Positions 24,797-36,950 are shown, counted from the first letter of the stretch. The stretch: 64,000 nt of DNA from Volvox africanus (GCA_030268105.1 BSDZ01000011.1:1302001-1366000), one strand, 5' to 3'. The notes: a model not told the origin generated them from the letters alone. Program-made: numbers and translations.

Positions 24797-26047
24797 CCGG
24801 TCAATGGGGGTAGTGATGGCATAAGCGCCGATGGGGCACCCGGGTTCGCGGTTTCGGAGGGAGTTGTGCCTGCATCTGTGGATGACAGGCACGGGACAGC
24901 ACGGGTGATGGCGGCGGCATCCTCGGCAGCTGCACGCATACGACCATTGGCCTTGTTATCCGAGTCCCAGGCGTTGTCCCGCAGATCTTCAGAGGATCAG
25001 AGGTGGTTGTGAGGAGCAACAACCCAGCAAGGGGTAGAGCCAGGAAACATCTGGGTATTGGGTGGGCATTTAGAGGAAGCCAAACATGCGACCGGCTGTA
25101 GAAGACGATGCGTGTGCGATTTGTCCTCGAGTGACTCATTGGCCGAATCAACAGAAGGCGCAGGATAGGGACTGCAGGCAAGGTAAGGAATGTCGGCGTG
25201 GTTCTGTGGGGCGGAGAAGTCGTCCACGCGCTTGAGGTCAGATACTCACGTGGTCGCTTCTTCCCAGCTGTGTCAGGACAGAGGACCGGACCATAGTCGG
25301 AACATTAAAAGCCCTAAACCCTAACTGTGTTTGTGGGTCAGCTGCTGCATCTTTGACGGATCTACAACAGCACTTTGGCGAGCTTATTAATGGACAGATG
25401 CGTATATGCTGGTTCTGTGTGAAGGTGCACGCCGACTTGCGTTAGCATTGCGAGTGCGTGTATTTAACAGACACAGAAGGCATCAAACGCCCTGCTTCGT
25501 TGCGTCTCCCTCGTGGCTGGCTGCTCCAGGCGGCCAGGAAACCGTCAACCAAACTTTAATAGGGTTAGCGGGAGAGCCACAGCCCCTTGACCCGGAGCCG
25601 TAAGGAGATCAGGGAGCTCAGCGCACAACCGAGAAAAGGTCGATGACAAAGGGTAAACACATCGTCCGAGCGCGCTCTTGTCGTGCGACGCGTGTTGCCC
25701 TTGCTGTTATAAGTGTCGTCTGGGCTTGACGGCGTGTCGATATCTGTAGCTTCACTTCAAACCTTGCTGCAAGATGAGATTTGATGATACGATGTTAGGG
25801 ATTCTTGCCTGGTTTGAATATGTCGTGGCGTTAAATGATATACTTCGAGTGTTGCGGCCCCTGCAGCTTGTCAGGATGCGCCATTGCATTAGGGTTTTTA
25901 TGGTGTGGTACGGTCCTGACGCAGTATCGCACGGTAACAGAATGGTGCAGCCGTCTGTGATGGGTAGTTCGGTTACACACAGCCCCACTTGAATCCCAAA
26001 CCAACCCAAAATGGAGATCATGTATATGTGATATGGTATATATATGC
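24797..26047. other. Intergenic region without a supported gene
   Basis: About 1.25 kb downstream of the RAP gene. The frames present lack domains. Two plant-type telomere-like units (CCCTAAACCCTAA) occur at 25312-25324, too few to call a telomeric array. Confidence 0.5.
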
Positions 26048-26422
26048 CTAGGTCGCGGCTGCACAGGTCTGCTGCCTTGGCGGTTCCCAATCTCCCTGGT
26101 CCTTGGCGGCGAGGCCAATGTCCCCCACATTGGCCTCGCCAAGGACCAGTCCTGTGACCACCTTATGCAGTATTAAATGTCTCAATGCAGTCTCAATAGG
26201 GCTCTTTGATGTATTGTCAGACCAGCTTGTCAAGCATCCTGGTTGTAGCTTTGGTAACTTCGTTGCGTCGCTGACATACGCCCATAACCCAGGTCCAATA
26301 GCGTGCCGGTTCATATGTTGCTGGGCACGACACACTTGGGAGGGGACATCGGCGTTGTAGGAGACGCAAATACGCCGGTACTTTGGGACTAATTCAATCT
26401 GGCCGAAGGCACCTCGCCCCAC
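26048..26422 (-). CDS. Unidentified ORF or gene relic
   Basis: A minus-strand open frame of about 124 codons ends at TAG. It is compositionally protein-like and not low-complexity (for example YRRICVSYNADVPSQVC, GLWAYVSDATKLPKLQPG). It begins close to AVGRGAFGQIELV, which resembles a kinase glycine-rich loop, but no catalytic lysine or later kinase motif follows and a GT just after the motif could be a donor site. An in-frame stop lies shortly upstream, so if real it is an internal exon or relic. Its 3' end runs into the hairpin at 26096-26149. I do not recognise the family, and it may be chance. Confidence 0.22.
   Translation of the reverse strand: MGRGAFGQIELVPKYRRICVSYNADVPSQVCRAQQHMNRHAIGPGLWAYVSDATKLPKLQPGCLTSWSDNTSKSPIETALRHLILHKVVTGLVLGEANVGDIGLAAKDQGDWEPPRQQTCAAAT
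26096..26149. repeat. Long GC-rich hairpin, 23-bp stem
   Basis: The right arm (26127-26149, starting ACATTGGCCTCG) is exactly complementary to the left arm (26096-26121) apart from a 3-nt insertion in the left arm. The loop is five C residues. The size resembles a small-RNA precursor or the tip of a MITE, but no target duplication was seen. Confidence 0.75.
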
Positions 26423-26644
26423 AGCAAATAACGTATTTTCCCTTTCTCCCTACTCCCTCCAATATGTTGTCGTGGTGGTGGTAACCCCATCAATCAGCGG
26501 CGCAGTTTCCGCAAACTCCTCAATATGACTCCGCTTCGCCATGCACAGGGATTACCCGAGTTCACTAGGAATAACAACAACTATCTGCACTCTACCTCGG
26601 ATAGAGGGCTTTCGGGGGCAGCAGAGGCGACAACGGCCCTTGAT

Positions 26645-29600
26645 TCAGTTCCTTTCCGCGTGCACGTAGTCGTTGAACAAGAAATTCTGACAGAGGCTCT
26701 CTGTCGCTGCCGCCAGCGCACCTGCCACTGCCCACAGCGCGAGCAAGCCCGCCAGAGCTAATGCAGGAGCGAACCAGGGCGATGCAATCGTCATGGTGGC
26801 ACCCAGGGCGCCGCCGGCAATACACATGCACAACAAAAAGACCTGCTGCACAGCGCGGGCTGCCGCCACAAGCTGCTGCAGCTGTTGCAGGCGGCGGCTG
26901 CAGGAAGGGCAGCGCCGGGTGTGCTGTTCGTAGCGGTCCAGGCGACGTGCGCGGCGTGCAGGGTCGGGGGCCTGTGGCAGGGCCACGGGTAGGGCAAGGT
27001 AGATGGACGGGGTTCCGCGAGGAACGCGGTCGGACGGGACGATTCCCACCCCATATTCTGCTGTCCTGGCTAGGCAACAAACTTGTTGCCGTTGTGAAAT
27101 TTCCAGTGCCCCTACTGGTTACAATTAGCCCCGGCAGCCCAAAGCAAAGGTCCAACATCCCCTAGTGGAGAAACCTCCCCTCGTCCCGGAGTGAGGTGCC
27201 TACCTCTCCAGGCACAGCTGCCGGTGGGCTGATTGCCCCGGAAGGAAGCGCTCCCTCCGTCCCGGGCAAGCTGGCCTGGAGCAGGTGCCGCTGGCGAGCG
27301 CGGAATGGGCCCCCGCCGGCCCGCTCATCCAGCCACCGCCGCACCGCCAGCACGACACTGTCAGCCGGCGTCGGCATGTAGTACAGCCGCGACCAGAAAC
27401 TGGCGCTGCCGCCTGCTGCAAGAATAGACATGGAACCTCCGTTTGCGGCTTCATCGGGACCGCCATTCGCTCTAGGATCAGCAGGCGTTGCCACCCCTTG
27501 CGCCGCCGCCTTCGCCTTGTACGCAGCCTCACGCACAAGCTCATCCTGCCAGCTCGACGGGCGGCAAGTTGGCAACCAAAGGAAAAAATATTCAGTACGC
27601 CCTCGTATTAGGAATGTGTTGGGAGTTTCGCCTGGTGCGTGTAATCTCGATCACACCAGCAGCTGTACTTGCGCCTGTCCCTCCTTACTCGGCATGCCCA
27701 TCCCGTCCCTCCACGTCCGCATAAGAAGGCTCCCCGACAGGAGACTCCTCAGCCGATGTGGTCACAACATCGGACTGACGTCAAAATGGAGGCGAAACCC
27801 CGAAATTTGTAATAGCAGTGATGGCGGACCTCTTCCCGCCGTTCGCTCCCCCTCCACGCAGCCCCCCGCCCCTCGCTTGCCTGCGCACTCAGAAAGACGC
27901 TGTCGCCCTCCACAACCTCGTTCATGAGTATGTGCCGGGAGACCTGGTTGTCAAGCCTGTCCAGTTCAACAACGACAAAAAGCCTTCGGAAGTCCAACAC
28001 TGCTCACGTAATTATATGGAAGGCAGTTCCGCTATAAACCGACACCTCCCCCCCTGGACCCCCTCTTCAGCCCTCACCCCGTCGGGCCTTCTGCACTGCC
28101 ACACTGCCACCCAGCCGGCGAACCCTCGCACCCGGGCCCCCCTCCGATCCTTACATGCCGAGTATCCCCCTGGCGGCCTGCTGCGGGCCGCTCAGCAGCC
28201 GCCTCAGCAGCTGCAGCGTGGAGGCCTGCGGGCCTAGCTGGACCATGTGGAAGAAGCGGCTGCGGTCCGGAGCAACTGGGACTGCGAGCATCACCACTTG
28301 CTGGACCTGAGGGTGTCAGGGTGAGGGCGTCAGCGCGGGGGACTTCAGGGTGAGATGCGAAGGAGGGTGGAAGTCATAATGATGTGAGGCACGTGCACCA
28401 ACACATGCGTTGCCAGGCTCCAAGTCTAACCTTTCATTTGCCTTTCTATCACTGACCATCAGCGTATGGAAGCAGCAGGAAGGACGGCCACGCATTCATC
28501 CATGTCCATCCCTCCTAGTTTCCCGTCACACTGTGTCCTCTCCTCCTCCCAACTGGTCTATATTGGGTTATTTGTGTGACTGCTCTAGGAATGTTAATCC
28601 CTCCCCCCCCACACACGACGTCAGCCATCAGCCGACCTTCACGGTTAGTCCTCGTTTCTTCAGTATCAGCACAAGGATTTGTTTCATTCGTCTTCCCTCC
28701 CGCCCTGATAGATCAACACCCGGTCGCCCATCCGCCGCGCCTCCACTGAGCCGAGGACACCACTGTCACTGTCACTGTCTCGCACCTGTCCCACCCGGTA
28801 CGTGTTCGTGATGTGGAACGGCATGTGCACACTCAGGGTGCTATCCGGGGAAATGTCACCCACGAAGTCGTACTCGAAGTCGGGTCCGTCAGCGCGAGCC
28901 CAGTGGAGGGGCGGCCCGGCTGCCATTTCACCGCTAGTCGGGACGGCGCCAAGAGCGCGGGCGGCCATGGCCTTGGAAGGCTTCATCGGCATAGCACCCC
29001 CTTTCTCCCTGTTGATGGATGGATGGACGGATGGATTGCCAGACACGATTGCGATGTCATTGCGGCAGCAAGCCGTGATGATGTAAACCTGATGCAACTG
29101 GGAACGAGCCGGGAAGAAGTGCGGATGAAAGCGAATCGTACCAGAAGCTGAGCCGCATGTTACAGAAAGAGGCTCTGGAGTAAGTCGCCTGGGACTGGTG
29201 CGCATGCCCTCCCGGCCCCAACCTCCCCGCCTCCCGGCCCCAGCCCCAGCTTCCCGCCTCCCGGCCCCAGCCCCAGCCTCCCGGTCCCAGCCCCCAGGTC
29301 CCACTTACCGGGCCTGGGTGATTAATATTGCTTCTATATCAGCGTGCGTATCCCATTCCCCTGAACCTACCCGTGTGAGATGTCCACTACCAAATCCTCA
29401 AACCCTGGTGTAATACCGCTGATGCCCTGAGCCCGGTCAGCCCCTTCAATCCCATAGCCACACCTCCGCAGCAGTGGTGTCGTGCCGTGATGGCTGAAGG
29501 GCAGGTGGGAGGGATCCGTAAGATTCTCAATTAGGATCTCGTAACTGTACGGCATATCCCGCACAAACCAGGAAATAGGTTGAGGTGCCGCCGTCCCCGG

Positions 29601-30565
29601 CGCTGCCGCCTTCTTGTTCCGGATGTAGTCATGGTACCGCTCCTCCTGGTGACGCAGATCGCGACTGATGACTACGGGGGTTGTTGCTGCTGCTGTCGCT
29701 GCGCCGGGAGCGTCATCCGGCCACACCCATACGATCCCGACCTGGTGCGCGCGTAGATATCGGGCAAGGTGGAGGCGTCATGTCATGTGGGTTACGGCGA
29801 ATAAAAAGAATCCTGTTGCTGATACTTGAGGAACGAGGACTAACCGTGAGGGTCGGATGATGACCGACGTCTTCCAAAGTAGGAAAGTGGAAACGAGCTC
29901 TGATGTAAACCAGGTAGTCACCAAGGCCGCGGATTAAAGCAGTAAAAGAAGAAGAGAAACCGTATTTATGTATACAATCGGCCTTATTGCTGGTGGCGAA
30001 GTGACAGACGTGCTGAGGCCGAGGCGAAGCTGACCTCACCGCTGGCACTGGCGCTGTCATGCGAGTGGGGTGGGGTGGAGGGGGGGCCTGACCGCGGCAG
30101 CCCCCGGTATCACATCCGGCTCCGTCTCGTCGATAGAAGGGCACTGACCAACACCAAATGGGTCACCGAAAATGAGCGATCTAATAGCGGTAAGAGACAC
30201 GACCTTCCCGCATATCAGGGCTACCGATCTGATGGGCACTCACTTCCAACCTGGCAGGGTATGTCGTGGCGCAGGATCTACGGCTGCTGCACGCTGCCGC
30301 CTCCGCCGCCGCGTCCACTGCCTGCGGGATCCGACGGCATGCTCCGGAACCATCAAAGCGCCAGCCGTGGTACGAGCAGGCTAGTGAGCCGTCCGCCTCC
30401 ACACGGCCCTCCGACAGGGGCGCCAGTCGGTGGGGGCAGCGGTCACGAAACACTCGCCACGTGCCCCGGGCGTCCCGCCACACCACCATCGGGATACCCA
30501 GCAGCGTGATGGGGTTGGGGCGGTCGGGTCTGAGGTACGACTCTGGCATCAGTGGCCACCAATGC
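26645..30565 (-). CDS. Pheophorbide a oxygenase-type Rieske non-heme iron oxygenase (PAO/PTC52/TIC55 family)
   Basis: Seven phase-compatible exons on the minus strand (30244-30565, 29371-29741, 28795-29008, 28155-28306, 27881-27983, 27204-27545, 26645-26971) encode 609 residues plus stop. The first begins HWWPLMPESYLRPDRPNP. The Rieske [2Fe-2S] centre is complete: CPH, 17 residues, then CSYH. A mononuclear-iron motif follows in ENLTDPSHLPFSHHG. Near the C-terminus are MPTPADSVVLAVRRWL and the redox-type CxxC in YEQHTRRCPSCSRR, then two membrane segments and the ending FNDYVHAERN. This architecture is typical of chloroplast PAO-family enzymes, which oxidise chlorophyll-derived macrocycles. The exact substrate cannot be chosen from sequence alone. 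The intron after 27881 starts with GC (CAG|GCAAGC), a classic GC-AG intron. The transit peptide and first exon are unresolved (31200-31460 has candidates). The gene diverges from the flavoprotein gene. Confidence 0.88.
29215..29303. repeat. C-rich minisatellite in an intron of the Rieske gene
   Basis: Degenerate tandem units of CTCCCGGCCCCAGCCCCAG type fill about 90 bp of the intron 29009-29370. The strand asymmetry is strong (C-rich on plus). Confidence 0.65.
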
Positions 30566-32968
30566 CTGGTGAGAGAAGGTGAGAGAAGGTTCGGGCCGGG
30601 GACCACAACTTGCAAATAACCAATGATGTTTGTTGTATGGTTTATGATGTATATAATAATTATATATTATTTATGTATTAATTATGCCTTTTTAGGATTT
30701 TAGGGTTCTAGGGATTATGACCCATGTCTTATGCCTTATGATATAATATGTTTAGAATCATAATATTATACTTATTTCTTTGTCTTTGTTTCTCGCAGGT
30801 CAGCAAGCACGCTGTTCAGCTTCTTACCGTGTCCACACGAACTCAGTTCCCTCGTTGGCGGCGGCTGCAGTGACGGGGCTCTGGAACTGCTCCAGCTGCA
30901 AGGCGGTACTTTTGGAGGTGGTGGCGGCGCCAGAGTTAGTGGCGGCCGGAGGGAGAGGTTGGGGCCGGCGGTGACGCGGCACCGGCACCCGAGTCCCCAG
31001 CCGTGGTAAGCGGCAACTGGTGCGGGGAGGAGGTGGGAGCAGGGGGCTGCTGACCGGAGGGCGCCTGACCTCGTAAGCAGAGGGACAGAGCGGACGGAGG
31101 TGCGCATACATGGGATGAGGGGAGGTCAAGGCGTTGCTCGTTGTGTGGAAGGCAAGAGTGCAGCATGTTAGGGGTGTTAGGGCGTAATTGCGTACGTGCT
31201 AAACCCCCTCCTCGTAGCTGAAGATATGCTCTCCAGGGAAGGCGGCACTCCTCTTGCAGCACGGTACACGGGACTTCAGGGCGCTAGGTAAGCGTCTACA
31301 GGAATACTGGCGGAATTCGTGTACAGAGGAAATGTGTCGGACGGAGCAGCGGGCAGTCGGTGCTGCTGTGCGAAAGTATCATGAAGTTCAGAGCAACTGC
31401 TCGAAGGTACTTACCATGATGTTCCTCCCTTGCTGTCTGGGCATCTGATCCGCATCTTATGACCAGTTGGAGGCCTGGTTGCCGCGGCCATTTATGGGCA
31501 CGAAGGGATGGGCACAGAAGTTGTTGCCGTTGGTCTCACAACTCGCTAAATGGAAGGTTTTGCAGGGATTAAATAAGACAAACGTTCTAAGATTTTATCA
31601 GACTTGCGTCTGAGCATAAGACCTTACGCATTTATCCTGTACGAGTCGCCTCATCCCTTAGGTTTGAGTTTTGGGTTGGGTTTGGGTAAGTGGATATCGG
31701 CGCGAACATTTCGGCCTATGTTTCGGATCATACTCCAATGATCGCCCAAGTACGTCATCGGGATGCCTGTCTATGTTGTGAAACTCGCGTCGCAACAGTT
31801 GAGAAAAGTCCAGTTCAGCACAAGCTGGACAAGCGAGCTGCCACTATGCCTCCAGCCACAAGGACACTCCAAAGTCCGGGCAAGCAATAGATCGTTACAA
31901 ACAGCTAAAGAAGCAAGTCAGCTTGGGGGAAGAAATAGCGACTTGGTGGTACATAAGACCCTTCACATTTGAAATTCAGCCGCAGTACGTTCCTGACAAT
32001 GCCTTTAACCAATGAACATGAAGAAGTCTGACCGAATATCACATCAGTCTACACCGAGGTTTGGTGTGATGGTGTCCAGGATCCAGAGGTGCCCAAGGAT
32101 GTAGGAAATTAAACTATCAGATATGATATTACTCATAACATGTAAATAATGTTGCTATGATCCTGGCCGTAACGTTATCGCCTTGACGGTTGCGATAGAT
32201 CCATTGACGGGAACTCGCGCAACGTCGGGGCGGACGCTTGGACTGTGGACTCTCGGGAAAAAAACTGCCCAAACGGGACCCCAAGTTTAAATAAATAACC
32301 GAAATAAAATATAAAATAAACAAATAATCAATAAATAGTGTACGTATCGGTTCAATAAGTTTCTGTAACTCGCTACCTATCATCCCTAAAAACAAATGTT
32401 TGATTATCAAGAAATAGTTTTGACAAATCAGCAGCTTAATTATTTTGCTTGTAATCTGCTAGATAAATCATTAAACTTTCAGTCTATTTTCGCTGGCGCA
32501 TCCAAAGTGCATTCGATGGTTTTTTGGTTCTGACATGTTTTGCCAAAGTACGGCAAATGCCATCATATACCTATCCTTCAATAATTTTACTTTGGACATA
32601 AAGGAAGGATAAGGCATTACCTAATGTCCAAGCTGGATCATACACGATTACCGATGATGGTGGATCATCACGAGGTTGTTTGAAGACCACTCCAAGGATT
32701 CAAACAGAACATGATCTGCTAGTCGTGCTATGAAGCCGAATATTAACGGCTTCGGACAGGGTTACATGAAACGCAAAATAAGGCTGCGCAGTGTGCATTC
32801 AACACAGCGTAGAACTGCTGTACGCGAAAAAGCATTCATCAAATTCCTCGTACAACACATCTCTGTTCCTTTCAGTTGCATCGGGGTGGATATTAAACAT
32901 TTTTGAGTTGCCTAACCTGCCCCATCAATTCAGTTCGGCCGTGTTCGACATCCGCGTCTGTGCAAAGC
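30566..32968. other. Divergent intergenic region, with possible 5' exons of the Rieske gene
   Basis: On the minus strand, 31207-31290 reads ALKSRVPCCKRSAAFPGEH, followed shortly by IFSYEEG; this is transit-peptide-like. Near 31415 ATCATG|GTAAGT is a good donor. I could not join either to 30565 with a sound phase. The segment 30610-30780 is very AT-rich and 32270-32480 is A-rich. No other gene is supported. Confidence 0.4.
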
Positions 32969-33790
32969 ATGGAGCCGTGCGATGCCCTAATTGTTGGCGC
33001 CGGACCAGCAGGACTTGGCACGGCACTCATGTTGATGCGCCGTGAGCCATGGAAGAAGATTATCATCCTGGAGCAACGTCCGGCTATTGGTGAGTTCGTC
33101 TTGGAAGGATCCGGGGCTGGGGCTCACGAAAGGGTCACGAGTTGCCAGACTTCGCTGTCAGGGCCGTCCCATTTTAAACATTTAGCGCTTGCATGTTGAG
33201 TTTTACGAGGCGTCCTGGTGCTCCTGAACGGCATCATGCATATCGCTAGGTTTGGCGCTGATTCCCACCAATAATCACGAACCGCATTTATGTTGCCAGC
33301 TTTTACGTACTGGCGACACCCTTTTCCCGCCTTTCTTGTCGCCGGGCCAACAACCGCCATACGTCATATTCTCGACAGATGTGGAGGAGCCCAATAAATC
33401 GTACGTGTACAAGTTCGATGGACGTGGCCGCTCTCTGACCGACGCCGCCGGCCTTTCCCAAGCCGTGATGGAAGCCGGTGTGACTGGCTCCTCCGTGCCT
33501 TGCACATACGTGCGTCCAGATGGAACAACTATCACACTGCCCTATTTCATAAATGTGAGAACTCAATCGCTGATCTCTCTTTGGTCTCTCCGGAACGCCC
33601 TCCAAATACGATGTCATTCAATTCGGCTTCTATAATCACCGGCACTTATGCTGACCGATGTGGGGGATCTCTATATACACTCACGCATTGGGCACATCTC
33701 TCGCGCAGCTGTGCTATTGTTAGTATTTTATTATTAAGTTTCCTATTATTGTGAAATATTTCCAATAAAAAAATTATTATAGCATGTTTT

Positions 33791-33821
<31 letters not shown>

Positions 33822-36414
33822 GCTATTACCTCACGTCCATGTGGATTGCCGGGACGGCGTATGGATCTGATGGATCTCCCGTACGGCAACGAACAGTACG
33901 ATCTCTTCATCAATCGCAGTGGCCTCCTCAAAGTCATGTACGAAGGCCTTGCGAAGGCAGAGCAGCAGGGCCGTGTACGGCTCATCTTCAACGCACGCTT
34001 AACCTGTATCCAACTGCAAAAGGATAGCGCCGCAACCGCGCAAATTGTCGTACGTGCTGTCTACGCTGCGCCCGGGGAAGACGGCAAGGAAACGTGTTTC
34101 GCCCCGCGGCTGCTGGTTGGCGCTGACGGCATGAACAGCTCGGTGCGACGTGCGCTCGCGGACTGGGCGCCTGCGGCGGGTTTGCCCGCGGACCACTTCA
34201 ATCCGGTAGTTCTTAACTCGCCCTCCTCTGGCCTACGATTCAAGGTGCTGCAGTTGCCACCCAACCCACCTTTCCGGAAGCCGCCAACTCCGTCTTCAGG
34301 GCCCGCTTCGGCATGTCGTACTGTTTGTAACGCCGCCACTGCTACCGATTCGAACATGGACAGTGGCAGCAAGGGCGACAGAGGCGGCAAGGGGGTCTTG
34401 TCCAATCAGCAGTTCTTTCGCATACTCGGTGTGGATGCCCCGCCTAATCGTATCCTGCGTCTGGGCTTGTTTCCTGTTAAGGATGGTAAAGCCCCACGCA
34501 CTGCCAACATTATCAAGCCAAACGACCACGTGTTTTGGACCCTCACCACAGGACCCCAGCTAGGGGCATTCTTGCAAGTAAGGGTTGCTTCTGAGCGGAG
34601 GACAGCTGCATCCTTGATTTCACACGGTGATAATCTAGGTGCTCGGTCCCAACCTCCTTATTAGTCGATCGGAAATGTCAGGACGCGCCACCGTGGCAAA
34701 AAATGATACGGCCTCTGAATCGCTTCACGTTGAGGACCGCAACATCAGCCGGCCAACTATTGGGGGCTTACATTTCTTGTTTAACAATACATATGTGCAT
34801 TGTTATGTTGCGACTGATCGGTTCTTTCCTTCCGAGAACGCATATGCTCTGCTCATATGCCATGACATTACCAGCCATCGCCGTTGTTCCCTCCCTGCAA
34901 CCTGCCCCGAACTTCCGGTCCCAGGAGTCCTTTCCCCGGCTGGATATCTCGGCGCTGTTCACAGAGGAGCAGTTGCAAGCTGCGGCGGCGTCATGGGGTG
35001 GCGTGTTTCCCCGACCCCAGTACCTGAAGCACTTCACCGCTGTTCTGCAGCAGAGCTCCGGGAGCACTTCCGGTCCCTCTCCAGCACGGCGGGTGGCGCC
35101 TCTCCCGCTGATGCGGCGGGGCCCTGCTGTGGCGTGACCCTGGTTGGCGATGCGGTGCACTGCTTCCCTCCTGACCTAGCTCAGGGGGTGAATATCGCTA
35201 TGCAGGACGTGGTGGGACTGACGAAGGTATGTGTCAACTCGTCATGTATTATGGAACATCTTTGAGCATCCCAATGGCTATCCATGAGCGTAGCTGCATT
35301 TAGAATAGGCGGTGTCAGTCGATGCTGTATCGTTGCCAAACCAGGCTCTGGACGACGGGGATGGTGACTTGGTGCGAGCGCTGCCGCTGAACGAGTCCCG
35401 TCGGGCGCCCGAGGCCGCGGCATTGGCGGAGCTAGTGACCTTCGGAGCGCCATACCAGGTTTATACGCTACACATGAAAAAAGTTTGACAAAATCTGTTT
35501 CCCATGATTATTGAAATTATGGAGTACGGCAATTTGTCTAGGGGAAAGAGTGAATTGTTAAGAGTAAGAAGATGCCGGGTGGATAAACAATGTACGGATC
35601 AATTTTTCGTAGGCCCGCCAAAACCGATATGTGATGAATCCACCCATCCCTGCCGCAACAGTACGCCCAAGACATGCGGCGCTACAATCTGTGGCAAGCC
35701 AACATACGATTCCGTGCCTTCATGGCGAAGCTGGCCCCCTGGGCGTTCTCGCTGCAAACGTTCCCGATGGTGCAGGGCACTGAGCTGAGCTATGTGCAGG
35801 TAGGGCCATATACTGTAGGGGTGCTCGATTATTGTACGAATTACTCGCGCATGGTCAGGACCCACATCCTTACCTGGCGTATCATAAATAGCCATCACAC
35901 ATTTATTCAGGGCTTCCTAATGTTTAATGGCATGGCCATTCTGTACGACGCTCCTTGCGTAGGTGTACAACCATGCCTGTGTCGTGCAATCATTTTTCCA
36001 TTTCGTTATGAGTGCAGCACGCGTGCGATCAGGGGCTATGAAACTGCATACTTGACGACTTCAGGATTGGCTTTAGTACGGAGTCCTACGCACGGTTTAT
36101 TCATCACCAACATGCGTTTATCATCGTGAACTCGTACTACTCATCACGCATACTGCGGCTTATCTGTTGTGCGCCCTGTTTCAGTGTTATTCGTTGCTGG
36201 GAAAGAGCGTAATAACCAGGTGCCACTACATACCTCGTTCGTTGCCTCGTTCAATCGGTCTGATGCTGAGCGGGCAGTTCTAAACTGCCGGCTGCTGCAG
36301 ATCCGGGACCGGGTTCACGCCACCACAAAGAGATTGTGGGCGCTGGGTCTGACGGTGGCGACTGCGGTTGGCGCGGTTGCATTCCACCGCTTCGCAGGGT
36401 TTAGAGCGTCATGA
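32969..36414 (+). CDS. FAD-dependent aromatic monooxygenase, kynurenine 3-monooxygenase-like (one apparent frameshift)
   Basis: Seven exons (32969-33089, 33379-33554, 33783-34577, 34925-35226, 35345-35458, 35662-35799, 36271-36414) give about 596 residues. The N-terminus has the FAD-binding motif IVGAGPAGLGTALML (glycines at residues 10-15) and an acidic strand end ILEQRP. The middle carries PYGNEQYDLFINRSGLLKVM and LLVGADGMNSSVRRAL. The second FAD motif is VTLVGDAVHCFPPDLAQGVN near residue 436. The C-terminus has a hydrophobic anchor (LWALGLTVATAVGAVAFHRF), as in membrane-anchored KMO enzymes. Within exon 4, near 35046, the frame must shift by one base: KHFTAVL continues as AELREHFRSL only if a base is missing. 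This is a sequencing error or an inactivating deletion. Exon 3's acceptor is next to an ACT repeat, so its first residues are uncertain. The substrate is unknown; UbiH-type hydroxylases are an alternative. Confidence 0.78.
33792..33821 (+). repeat. ACT trinucleotide microsatellite (10 units)
   Basis: Ten perfect ACT units start 10 bp after the candidate AG acceptor (33781-33782) of exon 3 of the flavoprotein gene. In the exon frame they would encode poly-threonine. Confidence 0.85.
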
Positions 36415-36648
36415 TACAGTCAGCCGCCAGGACGACATGGTGGGTTATCTGCGGGTGTGGGTTGTTGGTGATCCTCATCCTTGTGTACGATCTAATCCGA
36501 TAATGTGGAAGTTGAGAGATTCGGCCTCCAGAGATTTAAGGTTGATGCCTGCTGCTGTTTTGAAGGATGATGTCGAGCTCTGTGAAAGCATTTGCCTACG
36601 GTATAGCAAGGGAGTCAAAATAGGAATTCGACATAACAATGAATGCAA

Positions 36649-36695
36649 TGTGTGCTGTGTTGTGTTGTGCTGTGTTGTGTTGTGCTGTGCTGTGC
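36649..36695. repeat. Low-complexity TGTGY pentanucleotide-type repeat
   Basis: Alternating TGTGT and TGTGC units, imperfect, about 45 bp. Confidence 0.7.
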
Positions 36696-36788
36696 AAAGT
36701 TATGCTGTGGCAGTGTGAGAGACGCATGCTAGCAGAATTTCGGCGATATTTATAGTTACAGAGAGCGGAGGGGTTTTGGAGCAGTGCT

Positions 36789-36908
36789 GCACGTTGCGGG
36801 AATGGTGCTATGGTTTCCACATGGTTTCCCGCTGAAGGGAGGATTCTAGCACGTTGCGGGAATGGTGCTATGGTTTCCACATGGTTTCCCGCTGAAGGGA
36901 GGATTCTA
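36789..36908. repeat. Exact 60-bp tandem duplication
   Basis: 36789-36848 and 36849-36908 are identical at all 60 positions. The unit begins GCACGTTGCGGGAATGG. It ends 42 bp before the A1 LTR. Confidence 0.92.
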
Positions 36909-36950
36909 GCTGACCGCGCAAGCTCCTTTCTCTTATCTACTGGTGGGAGG

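Larger units (their letters stand above)
36415..36950. other. Flavoprotein 3' flank up to the retrotransposon nest
   Basis: About 540 bp containing the 3' UTR of the flavoprotein gene and two simple-repeat tracts, followed directly by the A1 5' LTR. The five bases before the LTR (36946-36950, GGAGG) would be the A1 target duplication; the partner copy is outside the window. Confidence 0.5.

Noticed and set aside
25312..25324. Telomere-like CCCTAAACCCTAA
   Set aside because: Under two full units in unique sequence; expected by chance at this length.
30696..30718. TTTTAGGATTTTAGGGTT, similar to the Chlamydomonas telomere unit TTTTAGGG
   Set aside because: One degenerate pair of units within a very AT-rich segment; no array.
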